A DNA stretch of 64,000 nucleotides from Vicugna pacos. Lineage: Eukaryota; Chordata; Mammalia; Artiodactyla; Camelidae. The stretch spans positions 7,625,001 to 7,689,000 of the forward strand of contig NW_027328739.1 of NCBI RefSeq assembly GCF_048564905.1. The letters are read 5' to 3'. Both the position numbers and the translations under genes were made by a program. Shown here piece by piece: positions 15,201-31,219 of the stretch; within the stretch, counting starts at the first letter, position 1, and every line of letters starts with the position of its first letter. The notes below the pieces were generated by a model. It was not told where the DNA came from, searched no databases, and saw nothing but the letters and a program-made list of their open reading frames with translations.

Positions 15201-16945
15201 CAGAATTTAAAATATAGAATACAGAATACTGAATATAGAATTTAGAATATAGAACGCAGAACACAGAATATAGAATATAGAATACAGAATACAGAATATA
15301 GAATTTAGAATATAGAATGTAGAACACAGAGTATAGAATAAAGAAAACGGAATACTGAATATACAATTTAGAACATAGAATGTAGAACACAGAATATGAA
15401 ATGTATAATACGGAAATCAAAATATTGAATACAGAATATAGAATGTAGAACACAGAATTTAGAATAGGGAAAACAGAATATAGGACCCAGAATATAGAAC
15501 AAGGAATGCAGAACACAGAATTAAGATTATAGTATACAGATTATTGAATATAGAATTTAGAATATAGATTGTAGAACACAGAATTTAGATTATAGAATAC
15601 AGAATACTGAATATAGTATTTAGAATATAGAATGTAGAACACAGAATATAGAATATAGAATACAGAAAACTGAATACAGAATTTAGAATATGGAATGCAG
15701 AACACAGAATTTAGAATATAAATACAGAAAACTGAATATACAATTTAGAATATAGAATGTACAACACACAATATAGAATATACAATAGAGAATATAGAAT
15801 GCAGAATTTAGAACTTGGAAAACAGAACACAGAATTTAGAATATAGAATAGAGAATACTGTACATAGAATTTAGAACATTGAATGCAGAACACAGAATTT
15901 AGAATATAGAATGCACAATACTGTATATAGAATTTAGAATATAGAATGTATAACACAGAATATAGAATACAGACAACGGATGGAGAAAATAGAAGGTACT
16001 ATATAGAGTGAATAACACAAAATATAGAATATAGAATAGAGGATATAGAACCCAGAATATAGAAATGGATGCAGAACTGAGAATTTATAATATAGAATAC
16101 AGAAGACTGAATAAAGATTTTAGAATATTGAATGTAGAACACAGAATATAGAATATAGAATAGGGAATGCAGAATATAGTATGTAGAATATAGAATGAAG
16201 AACACAAGTATAGAATATAGAATAGTGAATATAGAACCCAGAATTTAGAAATGGAATGCAGAACATAGAATTTAGAATATAGAATACAGAATACTGAATA
16301 AAGGTTTTAGAGAATAGAATATAGAACACAGAATTTAGAATATAAATATGGAATGCTGAAAATAGTATGCAGAATATAGAATGAAGAACACAATTATAGA
16401 ATATAGAATAGTGAATATAGAACCCAGAACTATGAACACGGAATGCAGTACTCAGAATTTAGAATATAGAATACAGAATACTTAATATAAAATTTAGAAT
16501 ATGGAATGTAGAAAACAGAATATAGAATATAGAATACGGAATGCCGAATATAGAATACAGAATATAGAATGTAGAACACAGAATATAGAATATAGAATAC
16601 GGAATGCCGAATATAGAATACAGAATATAGTATTTAGAACACAGAATATAGAATATTGAATACAATATATGGAACAAAAAATTTAGAACATGGAATGCAG
16701 AACGCATTATTTAGAATATAGAATACTGAATACTGAATATAGAATATGAATATACAATGTAGAACACAGAATTTTGAAAATAGAATACAGAGTACTGAAT
16801 ATAGAATTTGGAATATACAATGTAGAACACAGAATATAGAATATAGTATACGGAATGCATAATATAGGATACAGAAAATAGAATGTAGAACACAGAATAG
16901 AGAATATGGAAAACAGAATACAAAACCGAGAATTGAGAACATGGA
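12257..16945 (+). repeat. HOR copy B (short form, 4,689 bp)
   Basis: Copy B is 69 bp shorter than the 4,758-bp form. By eye this is about 62 bp missing near 13.13 kb (one 63-bp unit, allowing for a 1-base gap in the longer copies) plus one heptamer missing near 13.99 kb. Its start carries AACATGGAATGC near 12433, like copy G, whereas A, C, D, E, F and I have TACTTGGAATGC there. Its end shares derived variants with copy D (for example T at 16129, as at 25645). It therefore looks like a junction copy: its start belongs with the start of G and its end with the short-form run. Confidence 0.88.
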
Positions 16946-19900
16946 CTTCAGAACAAATAATTAACAATATACAATACAGAATACTGAATATAGAATTTTG
17001 AATATACAATGTAGAACACAGAATTTAGATACATAATTAAGAATACTGAATATAGAATTTAGAATATAGAATGTAGAACACAGAATATAGAATAGAGAAT
17101 AGAGAACCCAGAATTTAGTACTTGGAATGCAGAACACAGAATTTTGAACATAGAATACAGAATACTGAATATAAAATTTAGAACATAGAATGTTGAACAC
17201 AGAATATAGAATACGGTATGCAGAATATACAATAAAGAAGAGTGAATGCAGAACACAGAATATAGAATATGGAAAACAGAATACAGAACTCAGACATTAG
17301 AACATGGAATGCAGAACACAGAATTTAAAATATAGTATACAGAATACTGAATATAGAATTAGAAATTAGAATGCAGAACACAGAATTAAGATTATATAAT
17401 GCAGAATTCTGTATATAGAATTTATAAACAGGAATGCAGAACACAGAATTTAGAATAGAGAATGCAGAATACTGTATATAGTATTTAGAATATAGAATGA
17501 ATAACACAGAATATAGATTATAGACTACGGAATGGAGAAAATAGAAGGTAGAATATAGACTGAATAACACAAAATATAGAATATAGAATAGACAATATAG
17601 ATCCCAGAATATAGAAATGGAATGCAGAATATAGAATTTTGAATACAGAATACAGAAAACTGAATAAAGATTTTAGAATATAGAATGTAGAACACAGAAT
17701 ATAGAATATAGAATAGGGAATGCAGAATATAGTATGTAGAATATAGAATGAAGAACACAAGTATAGAATATAGAATAGTGAATATAGAAACCAGAACTTA
17801 GAACACGGAATGCAGAACACAGAATTTGAATATAGAATACATAATACTGAATATAGAATTTAGAATATAGAATGCAGAACACAGAATTTATAATATAGAA
17901 TGCAGAATACAGAATATTGATTTTATAAACATGAATGCAGAACACAGAATTTAGAATATAGAATGAAGAACACTGAATAGAGTATTTAGAATATACAATG
18001 AAGAACACAGAATATAGAATTTAGAATATAGAATAGAGAACCCAGGATATAGAACATGAAATGCAGAGCACAGAATTTAGAATATAGAACACAGAATACT
18101 GAATATAAGTTTAGGATATAGAATATAGAACACAGAGTATAGTATATAGAATACGGAATACTGAATATACAATTTAGAATATAGAATGTAGAACACAGAA
18201 TATAGAATATAGAATACGGAATGCAGAATATAGAATACAGAACATAGAATGAAGAACACAGAATATAGAATATGGAAAACCAAATACAAAACCCAGAATT
18301 GAAAACATGGAATGCACAACAGAGAATTAAGAATATAGAACACAGAATACTGAATATAGAATTTAGAATAAAGAATGTAGAACAGAGAATTTAAAATATA
18401 GAATATAGTATGCTGAAAATGGAATTTAGAATATAGAATGTTGAACACAGAATATAGAAAATAGAATAGAGAATATAGAACCCAGAATTTAGAACATGGA
18501 ATGCAGAACACAGAATTTAGAATATAGAATACAGTATACTGAATATAGAATTTAGAATATACAATGTAGAACTCAGAATATAGAATATAGAATACGGAAT
18601 GCAGAATATAGAATATAGAATATAGAATGATGAACACAAAATTTAGAATATAGAATAGAGAATATAGAACCCAGAATTTAGATCATGGAATGCAGAACAC
18701 AGTATTTAGAGTATATACTACCGAATGCTGAATATGAAATTAAGAATATAGAATGTAGAATACAGAATATGGAATATAGAATACGGAATGCAGAATATAG
18801 AATATAGAATATAGAATGATGAACACAAAATTTAGAATATAGAATAGAGAATATAGAACCCAGAATTTAGAACATGGAATGCAGAACACAGAATTTAAAA
18901 TATAGAATACCGAATACTGAATATTCAATTTAGAATATAGAATGAAAGACACAGAGTATAGTATATAGAAAACGGAATACTGAATATACAATTTAGAATA
19001 TAGAATGTAGAACACACAATATAGAATATAGAATACGGAATGCAGAATATAGAATATAGAATATAGAATGAAGAACACAAAATTTAGAATATAGAATAGA
19101 GAATATAGAACCCAGAATTTAGAACATGGAATGCAGAACACAGAATTTAAAATATAGAATACCGAATACTGAATATACAATTTAGAATATAGAATGAAAG
19201 ACACAGAATATAGTATATAGAAAACGGAATACTGAATATACAATTTAGAACATAGAATGTAGAACACACAATATAGAATATAGAATACGGAATGCAGAAC
19301 ATAGAATACAGAATATAGAATGTAGAACACAGAATATAGAATATTGAATACAGTATATGGAACACAAAATTTAGAACATGGAATGCAGAACACATTATTT
19401 AGAATATAGAATACTGCATACTGAATATAGAATATGAATATACAATGTAGAACACAGAATTTAGAATATAGAATACAGAATAATTAATATATAATTTAGA
19501 ATATAGAAAGTAGAAAACAGAATATAGAATATAGAATACGGAATGCAGAATATAGAATACAGAATATAGAATGTAGAAAACAGAATATGGAATATTGAAT
19601 ACAGTATATAGAACAAAAAATTTAGAACATGGAATGCAGAACCCATTATTTAGAATATAGAATACTGAATACTGAATATAGAATTTTTTATATACAATGT
19701 AGAACACAGAATATAGAATATGGGAAACAAAATACAAAAGTCAGAATTGAGAGCATGGAATGCAGAAAACAGCATTTAGAATATAGTATACAGAATACTG
19801 AATATAGAATTTAGAATATACAATGTAGAACACAGGGTATGGAATGTAGAATACGGAATGCAGAATATTGAATACAGAATATAGAATATAGAACACAGAA

Positions 19901-21703
19901 TTTAGAATATGGAAAACAGAATATAGAACCCAGAATAAAGAACATGGAATGCAGAACACAGAATTTAAAATATAGAATACAGAATACTGAATATAGAATT
20001 TAGAATATAGAACGCAGAACACAGAATATAGAATATAGAATACAGAATACAGAATATAGAATTTAGAATATAGAATGTAGAACACAGAGTATAGAATAAA
20101 GAAAACGGAATACTGAATATACAATTTAGAACATAGAATGTAGAACACAGAATATGAAATGTATAATACGGAAATCAAAATATTGAATACAGAATATAGA
20201 ATGTAGAACACAGAATTTAGAATAGGGAAAACAGAATATAGGACCCAGAATATAGAACAAGGAATGCAGAACACAGAATTTAGAATATAGAATACAGATT
20301 ATTGAATATAGAATTTAGAATATAGATTGTAGAACACAGAATTTAGATTATAGAATACAGAATACTGAATATAGTATTTAGAATATAGAATGTAGAACAC
20401 AGAATATAGAATATAGAATACAGAAAACTGAATACAGAATTTAGAATATGGAATGCAGAACACAGAATTTAGAATATAAATACAGAAAACTGAATATAGA
20501 ATTTAGAATATAGAATGTACAACACACAATATAGAATATACAATAGAGAATATAGAACCCAGAATTTAGAACTTGGAAAACAGAACACAGAATTTAGAAT
20601 ATAGAATAGAGAATACTGTACATAGAATTTAGAACATTGAATGCAGAACACAGAATTTAGAATATAGAATGCACAATACTGTATATAGAATTTAGAATAT
20701 AGAATGAATAACACAGAATATAGAATACAGACAACGGATGGAGAAAATAGAAGGTACTATATAGACTGAATAACACAAAATATAGAAAATAGAATAGAGG
20801 ATATAGAACCCAGAATATAGAAATGGATGCAGAAATGAGAATTTATAATATAGAATACAGAAGACTGAATAAAGATTTTAGAATATAGAATGTAGAACAC
20901 AGAATATAGAATATAGAATAGGGAATGCAGAATATAGTATGTAGAATATAGAATGAAGAACACAAGTATAGAATATAGAATAGTGAATATAGAACCCAGA
21001 ATTTAGAAATGGAATGCAGAACATAGAATTTAGAATATAAAATACAGAATACTGAATAAAGGTTTTAGAGAATAGAATATAGAACACAGAATTTAGAATA
21101 TAATTATGGAATGCTGAAAATAGTATGCAGAATATAGAATGAAGATCACAATTATAGAATATAGAATAGTGAATATAGAACCCAGAACTAAGAACACGGA
21201 ATGCAGAACTCAGAATTTAGAATATAGAATACAGAATACTTAATATAAAATTTAGAATATGGAATGTAGAACACAGAATATAGAATATAGAATACGGAAT
21301 GCCGAATATAGAATACAGAATAAAGAATGTAGAACACAGAATATAGAATATAGAATACGGAATGCCGAATATAGAATACAGAATATAGTATATAGAACAC
21401 AGAATATAGAATATTGAATACAGTATATGGAACAAAAAATTTAGAACATGGAATGCAGAACGCATTATTTAGAATATAGAATACTGAATACTGAATATAG
21501 AATATGAATATACTATGTAGAACACAGAATTTAGAAAATAGAATACAGAGTACTGAATATAGAATTTGGAATATACAATGTAGAACACAGAATATAGAAT
21601 ATAGTATATGGAATGCATAATATAGGATACAGAAAATAGAATGTAGAACACAGAATAGAGAATATGGAAAACAGAATACAAAACCGAGAATTGAGAACAT
21701 GGA
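16946..21703 (+). repeat. HOR copy C (short form, 4,758 bp)
   Basis: Delimited by landmarks at 16946 and 21704. The length is 680 heptamers less two bases. The CATGGAATGC-type markers inside it fall at steps close to multiples of 63 bp: 63, 126, 189, 252 and 315, less a base or two in places. It is nearly identical to D and E; for instance the minus-strand frame at 18077-18637 translates identically in all three. It shares private variants with E and not with D: C at 17032, T at 17518, T at 21104 and A at 21323. Confidence 0.93.
18478..19628 (+). repeat. Clean run of 189- and 252-bp subunits in copy C
   Basis: GAACCC or GAACAC segments that precede CATGGAATGC fall at 18478, 18667, 18856, 19108, 19360 and 19611. 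The steps are 189, 189, 252, 252 and 251 bp, that is 27, 27, 36, 36 and about 36 heptamers. The same run recurs in copies D and E at +4,758 and +9,516. It shows most clearly that subunits are whole numbers of 63-bp units. Confidence 0.88.
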
Positions 21704-24700
21704 CTTCAGAACAAATAATTAACAATATACAATACAGAATACTGAATATAGAATTTTGAATATACAATGTAGAACACAGAATTTAGATATATAATTAAGA
21801 ATACTGAATATAGAATTTAGAATATAGAATGTAGAACACAGAATATAGAATAGAGAATAGAGAACCCAGAATTTAGTACTTGGAATGCAGAACACAGAAT
21901 TTTGAACATAGAATACAGAATACTGAATATAAAATTTAGAACATAGAATGTTGAACACAGAATATAGAATACGGTATGCAGAATATACAATAAAGAAGAG
22001 TGAATGCAGAACACAGAATATAGAATATGGAAAACAGAATACAGAACTCAGACATTAGAACATGGAATGCAGAACACAGAATTTAAAATATAGTATACAG
22101 AATACTGAATATAGAATTAGAAATTAGAATGCAGAACACAGAATTAAGATTATATAATGCAGAATTCTGTATATAGAATTTATAAACAGGAATGCAGAAC
22201 ACAGAATTTAGAATAGAGAATGCAGAATACTGTATATAGTATTTAGAATATAGAATGAATAACACAGAATATAGAATATAGACTACGGAATGGAGAAAAT
22301 AGAAGGTAGAATATAGACTGAATAACACAAAATATAGAATATAGAATAGACAATATAGATCCCAGAATATAGAAATGGAATGCAGAATATAGAATTTTGA
22401 ATACAGAATACAGAAAACTGAATAAAGATTTTAGAATATAGAATGTAGAACACAGAATATAGAATATAGAATAGGGAATGCAGAATATAGTATGTAGAAT
22501 ATAGAATGAAGAACACAAGTATAGAATATAGAATAGTGAATATAGAAACCAGAACTTAGAACACGGAATGCAGAACACAGAATTTGAATATAGAATACAT
22601 AATACTGAATATAGAATTTAGAATATAGAATGCAGAACACAGAATTTATAATATAGAATGCAGAATACAGAATATTGATTTTATAAACATGAATGCAGAA
22701 CACAGAATTTAGAATATAGAATGAAGAACACTGAATAGAGTATTTAGAATATACAATGAAGAACACAGAATATAGAATTTAGAATATAGAATAGAGAACC
22801 CAGGATATAGAACATGAAATGCAGAGCACAGAATTTAGAATATAGAACACAGAATACTGAATATAAGTTTAGGATATAGAATATAGAACACAGAGTATAG
22901 TATATAGAATACGGAATACTGAATATACAATTTAGAATATAGAATGTAGAACACAGAATATAGAATATAGAATACGGAATGCAGAATATAGAATACAGAA
23001 CATAGAATGAAGAACACAGAATATAGAATATGGAAAACCAAATACAAAACCCAGAATTGAAAACATGGAATGCACAACAGAGAATTAAGAATATAGAACA
23101 CAGAATACTGAATATAGAATTTAGAATAAAGAATGTAGAACAGAGAATTTAAAATATAGAATATAGTATGCTGAAAATGGAATTTAGAATATAGAATGTT
23201 GAACACAGAATATAGAAAATAGAATAGAGAATATAGAACCCAGAATTTAGAACATGGAATGCAGAACACAGAATTTAGAATATAGAATACTGTATACTGA
23301 ATATAGAATTTAGAATATACAATGTAGAACTCAGAATATAGAATATAGAATACGGAATGCAGAATATAGAATATAGAATATAGAATGATGAACACAAAAT
23401 TTAGAATATAGAATAGAGAATATAGAACCCAGAATTTAGATCATGGAATGCAGAACACAGTATTTAGAGTATATACTACCGAATGCTGAATATGAAATTA
23501 AGAATATAGAATGTAGAATACAGAATATGGAATATAGAATACGGAATGCAGAATATAGAATATAGAATATAGAATGATGAACACAAAATTTAGAATATAG
23601 AATAGAGAATATAGAACCCAGAATTTAGAACATGGAATGCAGAACACAGAATTTAAAATATAGAATACCGAATACTGAATATTCAATTTAGAATATAGAA
23701 TGAAAGACACAGAGTATAGTATATAGAAAACGGAATACTGAATATACAATTTAGAATATAGAATGTAGAACACACAATATAGAATATAGAATACGGAATG
23801 CAGAATATAGAATATAGAATATAGAATGAAGAACACAAAATTTAGAATATAGAATAGAGAATATAGAACCCAGAATTTAGAACATGGAATGCAGAACACA
23901 GAATTTAAAATATAGAATACCGAATACTGAATATACAATTTAGAATATAGAATGAAAGACACAGAATATAGTATATAGAAAACGGAATACTGAATATACA
24001 ATTTAGAACATAGAATGTAGAACACACAATATAGAATATAGAATACGGAATGCAGAACATAGAATACAGAATATAGAATGTAGAACACAGAATATAGAAT
24101 ATTGAATACAGTATATGGAACACAAAATTTAGAACATGGAATGCAGAACACATTATTTAGAATATAGAATACTGCATACTGAATATAGAATATGAATATA
24201 CAATGTAGAACACAGAATTTTGAATATAGAATACAGAATAATTAATATATAATTTAGAATATAGAAAGTAGAAAACAGAATATAGAATATAGAATACGGA
24301 ATGCAGAATATAGAATACAGAATATAGAATGTAGAAAACAGAATATGGAATATTGAATACAGTATATAGAACAAAAAATTTAGAACATGGAATGCAGAAC
24401 CCATTATTTAGAATATAGAATACTGAATAATGAATATAGAATTTTTTATATACAATGTAGAACACAGAATATAGAATATGGGAAACAAAATACAAAAGTC
24501 AGAATTGAGAGCATGGAATGCAGAAAACAGCATTTAGAATATAGTATACAGAATACTGAATATAGAATTTAGAATATACAATGTAGAACACAGGGTATGG
24601 AATGTAGAATACGGAATGCAGAATATTGAATACAGAATATAGAATATAGAACACAGAATTTAGAATATGGAAAACAGAATATAGAACCCAGAATAAAGAA

Positions 24701-26461
24701 CATGGAATGCAGAACACAGAATTTAAAATATAGAATACAGAATACTGAATATAGAATTTAGAATATAGAACGCAGAACACAGAATATAGAATATAGAATA
24801 CAGAATACAGAATATAGAATTTAGAATATAGAATGTAGAACACAGAGTATAGAATAAAGAAAACGGAATACTGAATATACAATTTAGAACATAGAATGTA
24901 GAACACAGAATATGAAATGTATAATACGGAAATCAAAATATTGAATACAGAATATAGAATGTAGAACACAGAATTTAGAATAGGGAAAACAGAATATAGG
25001 ACCCAGAATATAGAACAAGGAATGCAGAACACAGAATTTAGAATATAGAATACAGATTATTGAATATAGAATTTAGAATATAGATTGTAGAATACAGAAT
25101 TTAGATTATAGAATACAGAATACTGAATATAGTATTTAGAATATAGAATGTAGAACACAGAATATAGAATATAGAATACAGAAAACTGAATACAGAATTT
25201 AGAATATGGAATGCAGAACACAGAATTTAGAATATAAATACAGAAAACTGAATATAGAATTTAGAATATAGAATGTACAACACACAATATAGAATATACA
25301 ATAGAGAATATAGAACCCAGAATTTAGAACTTGGAAAACAGAACACAGAATTTAGAATATAGAATAGAGAATACTGTACATAGAATTTAGAACATTGAAT
25401 GCAGAACACAGAATTTAGAATATATAATGCACAATACTGTATATAGAATTTAGAATATAGAATGAATAACACAGAATATAGAATACAGACAACGGATGGA
25501 GAAAATAGAAGGTACTATATAGACTGAATAACACAAAATATAGAAAATAGAATAGAGGATATAGAACCCAGAATATAGAAATGGATGCAGAACTGAGAAT
25601 TTATAATATAGAATACAGAAGACTGAATAAAGATTTTAGAATATTGAATGTAGAACACAGAATATAGAATATAGAATAGGGAATGCAGAATATAGTATGT
25701 AGAATATAGAATGAAGAACACAAGTATAGAATATAGAATAGTGAATAAAGAACCCAGAATTTAGAAATGGAATGCAGAACATAGAATTTAGAATATAGAA
25801 TACAAAATACTGAATAAAGGTTTTAGAGAATAGAATATAGAACACAGAATTTAGAATATAAATATGGAATGCTGAAAATAGTATGCAGAATATAGAATGA
25901 AGATCACAATTATAGAATATAGAATAGTGAATATAGAACCCAGAACTAAGAACACGGAATGCAGAACTCAGAATTTAGAATATAGAATACAGAATACTTA
26001 ATATAAAATTTAGAATATGGAAAGTAGAACACAGAATATAGAATATAGAATACGGAATGCCGAATATAGAATACAGAATATAGAATGTAGAACACAGAAT
26101 ATAGAATATAGAATACGGAATGCCGAATATAGAATACAGAATATAGTATATAGAACACAGAATATAGAATATTGAATACAGTATATGGAACAAAAAATTT
26201 AGAACATGGAATGCAGAACGCATTATTTAGAATATAGAATACTGAATACTGAATATAGAATATGAATATACAATGTAGAACACAGAATTTAGAAAATAGA
26301 ATACAGAGTACTGAATATAGAATTTGGAATATACAATGTAGAACACAGAATATAGAATATAGTATACGGAATGCATAATATAGGATACAGAAAATAGAAT
26401 GTAGAACACAGAATAGAGAATATGGAAAACAGAATACAAAACCGAGAATTGAGAACATGGA
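21704..26461 (+). repeat. HOR copy D (short form, 4,758 bp)
   Basis: Delimited by landmarks at 21704 and 26462 and exactly as long as C and E. At the sites that separate the copies it differs from both neighbours: T at 21790, A at 22276, T at 25645, A at 25862 and T at 26081. Its first part agrees with the start of copy F and its end with the end of copy B, each two positions away in the array. It also has private differences, such as a silent A/T change near 23290. Confidence 0.93.
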
Positions 26462-29400
26462 CTTCAGAACAAATAATTAACAATATACAATACAGAATAC
26501 TGAATATAGAATTTTGAATATACAATGTAGAACACAGAATTTAGATACATAATTAAGAATACTGAATATAGAATTTAGAATATAGAATGTAGAACACAGA
26601 ATATAGAATAGAGAATAGAGAACCCAGAATTTAGTACTTGGAATGCAGAACACAGAATTTTGAACATAGAATACAGAATACTGAATATAAAATTTAGAAC
26701 ATAGAATGTTGAACACAGAATATAGAATACGGTATGCAGAATATACAATAAAGAAGAGTGAATGCAGAACACAGAATATAGAATATGGAAAACAGAATAC
26801 AGAACTCAGACATTAGAACATGGAATGCAGAACACAGAATTTAAAATATAGTATACAGAATACTGAATATAGAATTAGAAATTAGAATGCAGAACACAGA
26901 ATTAAGATTATATAATGCAGAATTCTGTATATAGAATTTATAAACAGGAATGCAGAACACAGAATTTAGAATAGAGAATGCAGAATACTGTATATAGTAT
27001 TTAGAATATAGAATGAATAACACAGAATAAAGATTATAGACTACGGAATGGAGAAAATAGAAGGTAGAATATAGACTGAATAACACAAAATATAGAATAT
27101 AGAATAGACAATATAGATCCCAGAATATAGAAATGGAATGCAGAATATAGAATTTTGAATACAGAATACAGAAAACTGAATAAAGATTTTAGAATATAGA
27201 ATGTAGAACACAGAATATAGAATATAGAATAGGGAATGCAGAATATAGTATGTAGAATATAGAATGAAGAACACAAGTATAGAATATAGAATAGTGAATA
27301 TAGAAACCAGAACTTAGAACACGGAATGCAGAACACAGAATTTGAATATAGAATACATAATACTGAATATAGAATTTAGAATATAGAATGCAGAACACAG
27401 AATTTATAATATAGAATGCAGAATACAGAATATTGATTTTATAAACATGAATGCAGAACACAGAATTTAGAATATAGAATGAAGAACACTGAATAGAGTA
27501 TTTAGAATATACAATGAAGAACACAGAATATAGAATTTAGAATATAGAATAGAGAACCCAGGATATAGAACATGAAATGCAGAGCACAGAATTTAGAATA
27601 TAGAACACAGAATACTGAATATAAGTTTAGGATATAGAATATAGAACACAGAGTATAGTATATAGAATACGGAATACTGAATATACAATTTAGAATATAG
27701 AATGTAGAACACAGAATATAGAATATAGAATACGGAATGCAGAATATAGAATACAGAACATAGAATGAAGAACACAGAATATAGAATATGGAAAACCAAA
27801 TACAAAACCCAGAATTGAAAACATGGAATGCACAACAGAGAATTAAGAATATAGAACACAGAATACTGAATATAGAATTTAGAATAAAGAATGTAGAACA
27901 GAGAATTTAAAATATAGAATATAGTATGCTGAAAATGGAATTTAGAATATAGAATGTTGAACACAGAATATAGAAAATAGAATAGAGAATATAGAACCCA
28001 GAATTTAGAACATGGAATGCAGAACACAGAATTTAGAATATAGAATACAGTATACTGAATATAGAATTTAGAATATACAATGTAGAACTCAGAATATAGA
28101 ATATAGAATACGGAATGCAGAATATAGAATATAGAATATAGAATGATGAACACAAAATTTAGAATATAGAATAGAGAATATAGAACCCAGAATTTAGATC
28201 ATGGAATGCAGAACACAGTATTTAGAGTATATACTACCGAATGCTGAATATGAAATTAAGAATATAGAATGTAGAATACAGAATATGGAATATAGAATAC
28301 GGAATGCAGAATATAGAATATAGAATATAGAATGATGAACACAAAATTTAGAATATAGAATAGAGAATATAGAACCCAGAATTTAGAACATGGAATGCAG
28401 AACACAGAATTTAAAATATAGAATACCGAATACTGAATATTCAATTTAGAATATAGAATGAAAGACACAGAGTATAGTATATAGAAAACGGAATACTGAA
28501 TATACAATTTAGAATATAGAATGTAGAACACACAATATAGAATATAGAATACGGAATGCAGAATATAGAATATAGAATATAGAATGAAGAACACAAAATT
28601 TACAATATAGAATAGAGAATATAGAACCCAGAATTTAGAACATGGAATGCAGAACACAGAATTTAAAATATAGAATACCGAATACTGAATATACAATTTA
28701 GAATATAGAATGAAAGACACAGAATATAGTATATAGAAAACGGAATACTGAATATACAATTTAGAACATATAATGTAGAACACACAATATAGAATATAGA
28801 ATACGGAATGCAGAACATAGAATACAGAATATAGAATGTAGAACACAGAATATAGAATATTGAATACAGTATATGGAACACAAAATTTAGAACATGGAAT
28901 GCAGAACACATTATTTAGAATATAGAATACTGCATACTGAATATAGAATATGAATATACAATGTAGAACACAGAATTTAGAATATAGAATACAGAATAAT
29001 TAATATATAATTTAGAATATAGAAAGTAGAAAACAGAATATAGAATATAGAATACGGAATGCAGAATATAGAATACAGAATATAGAATGTAGAAAACAGA
29101 ATATGGAATATTGAATACAGTATATAGAACAAAAAATTTAGAACATGGAATGCAGAACCCATTATTTAGAATATAGAATACTGAATACTGAATATAGAAT
29201 TTTTTATATACAATGTAGAACACAGAATATAGAATATGGGAAACAAAATACAAAAGTCAGAATTGAGAGCATGGAATGCAGAAAACAGCATTTAGAATAT
29301 AGTATACAGAATACTGAATATAGAATTTAGAATATACAATGTAGAACACAGGGTATGGAATGTAGAATACGGAATGCAGAATATTGAATACAGAATATAG

Positions 29401-31219
29401 AATATAGAACACAGAATTTAGAATATGGAAAACAGAATATAGAACCCAGAATAAAGAACATGGAATGCAGAACACAGAATTTAAAATATAGAATACAGAA
29501 TACTGAATATAGAATTTAGAATATAGAATGCAGAACACAGAATATAGAATATAGAATACAGAATACAGAATATAGAATTTAGAATATAGAATGTAGAACA
29601 CAGAGTATAGAATAAAGAAAACGGAATACTGAATATACAATTTAGAACATAGAATGTAGAACACAGAATATGAAATGTATAATACGGAAATCAAAATATT
29701 GAATACAGAATATAGAATGTAGAACACAGAATTTAGAATAGGGAAAACAGAATATAGGACCCAGAATATAGAACAAGGAATGCAGAACACAGAATTTAGA
29801 ATATAGAATACAGATTATTGAATATAGAATTTAGAATATAGATTGTAGAACACAGAATTTAGATTATAGAATACAGAATACTGAATATAGTATTTAGAAT
29901 ATAGAATGTAGAACACAGAATATAGAATATAGAATACAGAAAACTGAATACAGAATTTAGAATATGGAATGCAGAACACAGAATTTAGAATATAAATACA
30001 GAAAACTGAATATAGAATTTAGAATATAGAATGTACAACACACAATATAGAATATACAATAGAGAATATAGAACCCAGAATTTAGAACTTGGAAAACAGA
30101 ACACAGAATTTAGAATATAGAATAGAGAATACTGTACATAGAATTTAGAACATTGAATGCAGAACACAGAATTTAGAATATAGAATGCACAATACTGTAT
30201 ATAGAATTTAGAATATAGAATGAATAACACAGAATATAGAATACAGACAACGGATGGAGAAAATAGAAGGTACTATATAGACTGAATAACACAAAATATA
30301 GAAAATAGAATAGAGGATATAGAACCCAGAATATAGAAATGGATGCAGAACTGAGAATTTATAATATAGAATACAGAAGACTGAATAAAGATTTTAGAAT
30401 ATAGAATGTAGAACACAGAATATAGAATATAGAATAGGGAATGCAGAATATAGTATGTAGAATATAGAATGAAGAACACAAGTATAGAATATAGAATAGT
30501 GAATATAGAACCCAGAATTTAGAAATGGAATGCAGAACATAGAATTTAGAATATAAAATACAGAATACTGAATAAAGGTTTTAGAGAATAGAATATAGAA
30601 CACAGAATTTAGAATATAATTATGGAATGCTGAAAATAGTATGCAGAATATAGAATGAAGATCACAATTATAGAATATAGAATAGTGAATATAGAACCCA
30701 GAACTAAGAACACGGAATGCAGAACTCAGAATTTAGAATATAGAATACAGAATACTTAATATAAAATTTAGAATATGGAATGTAGAACACAGAATATAGA
30801 ATATAGAATACGGAATGCCGAATATAGAATACAGAATAAAGAATGTAGAACACAGAATATAGAATATAGAATACGGAATGCCGAATATAGAATACAGAAT
30901 ATAGTATATAGAACACAGAATATAGAATATTGAATACAGTATATGGAACAAAAAATTTAGAACATGGAATGCAGAACGCATTATTTAGAATATAGAATAC
31001 TGAATACTGAATATAGAATATGAATATACAATGTAGAACACAGAATTTAGAAAATAGAATACAGAGTACTGAATATAGAATTTGGAATATACAATGTAGA
31101 ACACAGAATATAGAATATAGTATACGGAATGCATAATATAGGATACAGAAAATAGAATGTAGAACACAGAATAGAGAATATGGAAAACAGAATACAAAAC
31201 CGAGAATTGAGAACATGGA
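26462..31219 (+). repeat. HOR copy E (short form, 4,758 bp)
   Basis: Delimited by landmarks at 26462 and 31220. It is closest to copy C, 9,516 bp upstream, sharing C at 26548, T at 27034, T at 30620 and A at 30839. Private changes include AATGCAG near 29527 where C and D have AACGCAG, which looks like loss of a CpG. It is the last complete short-form copy before the array returns to the long form. Confidence 0.93.

Noticed and set aside
19629-19814. Plus-strand 61-codon frame recurring in copies B to E and H
   Set aside because: It exists only because a local run of heptamers ending in C replaces the usual TAG-forming ones. Its recurrence reflects HOR copying, not selection.
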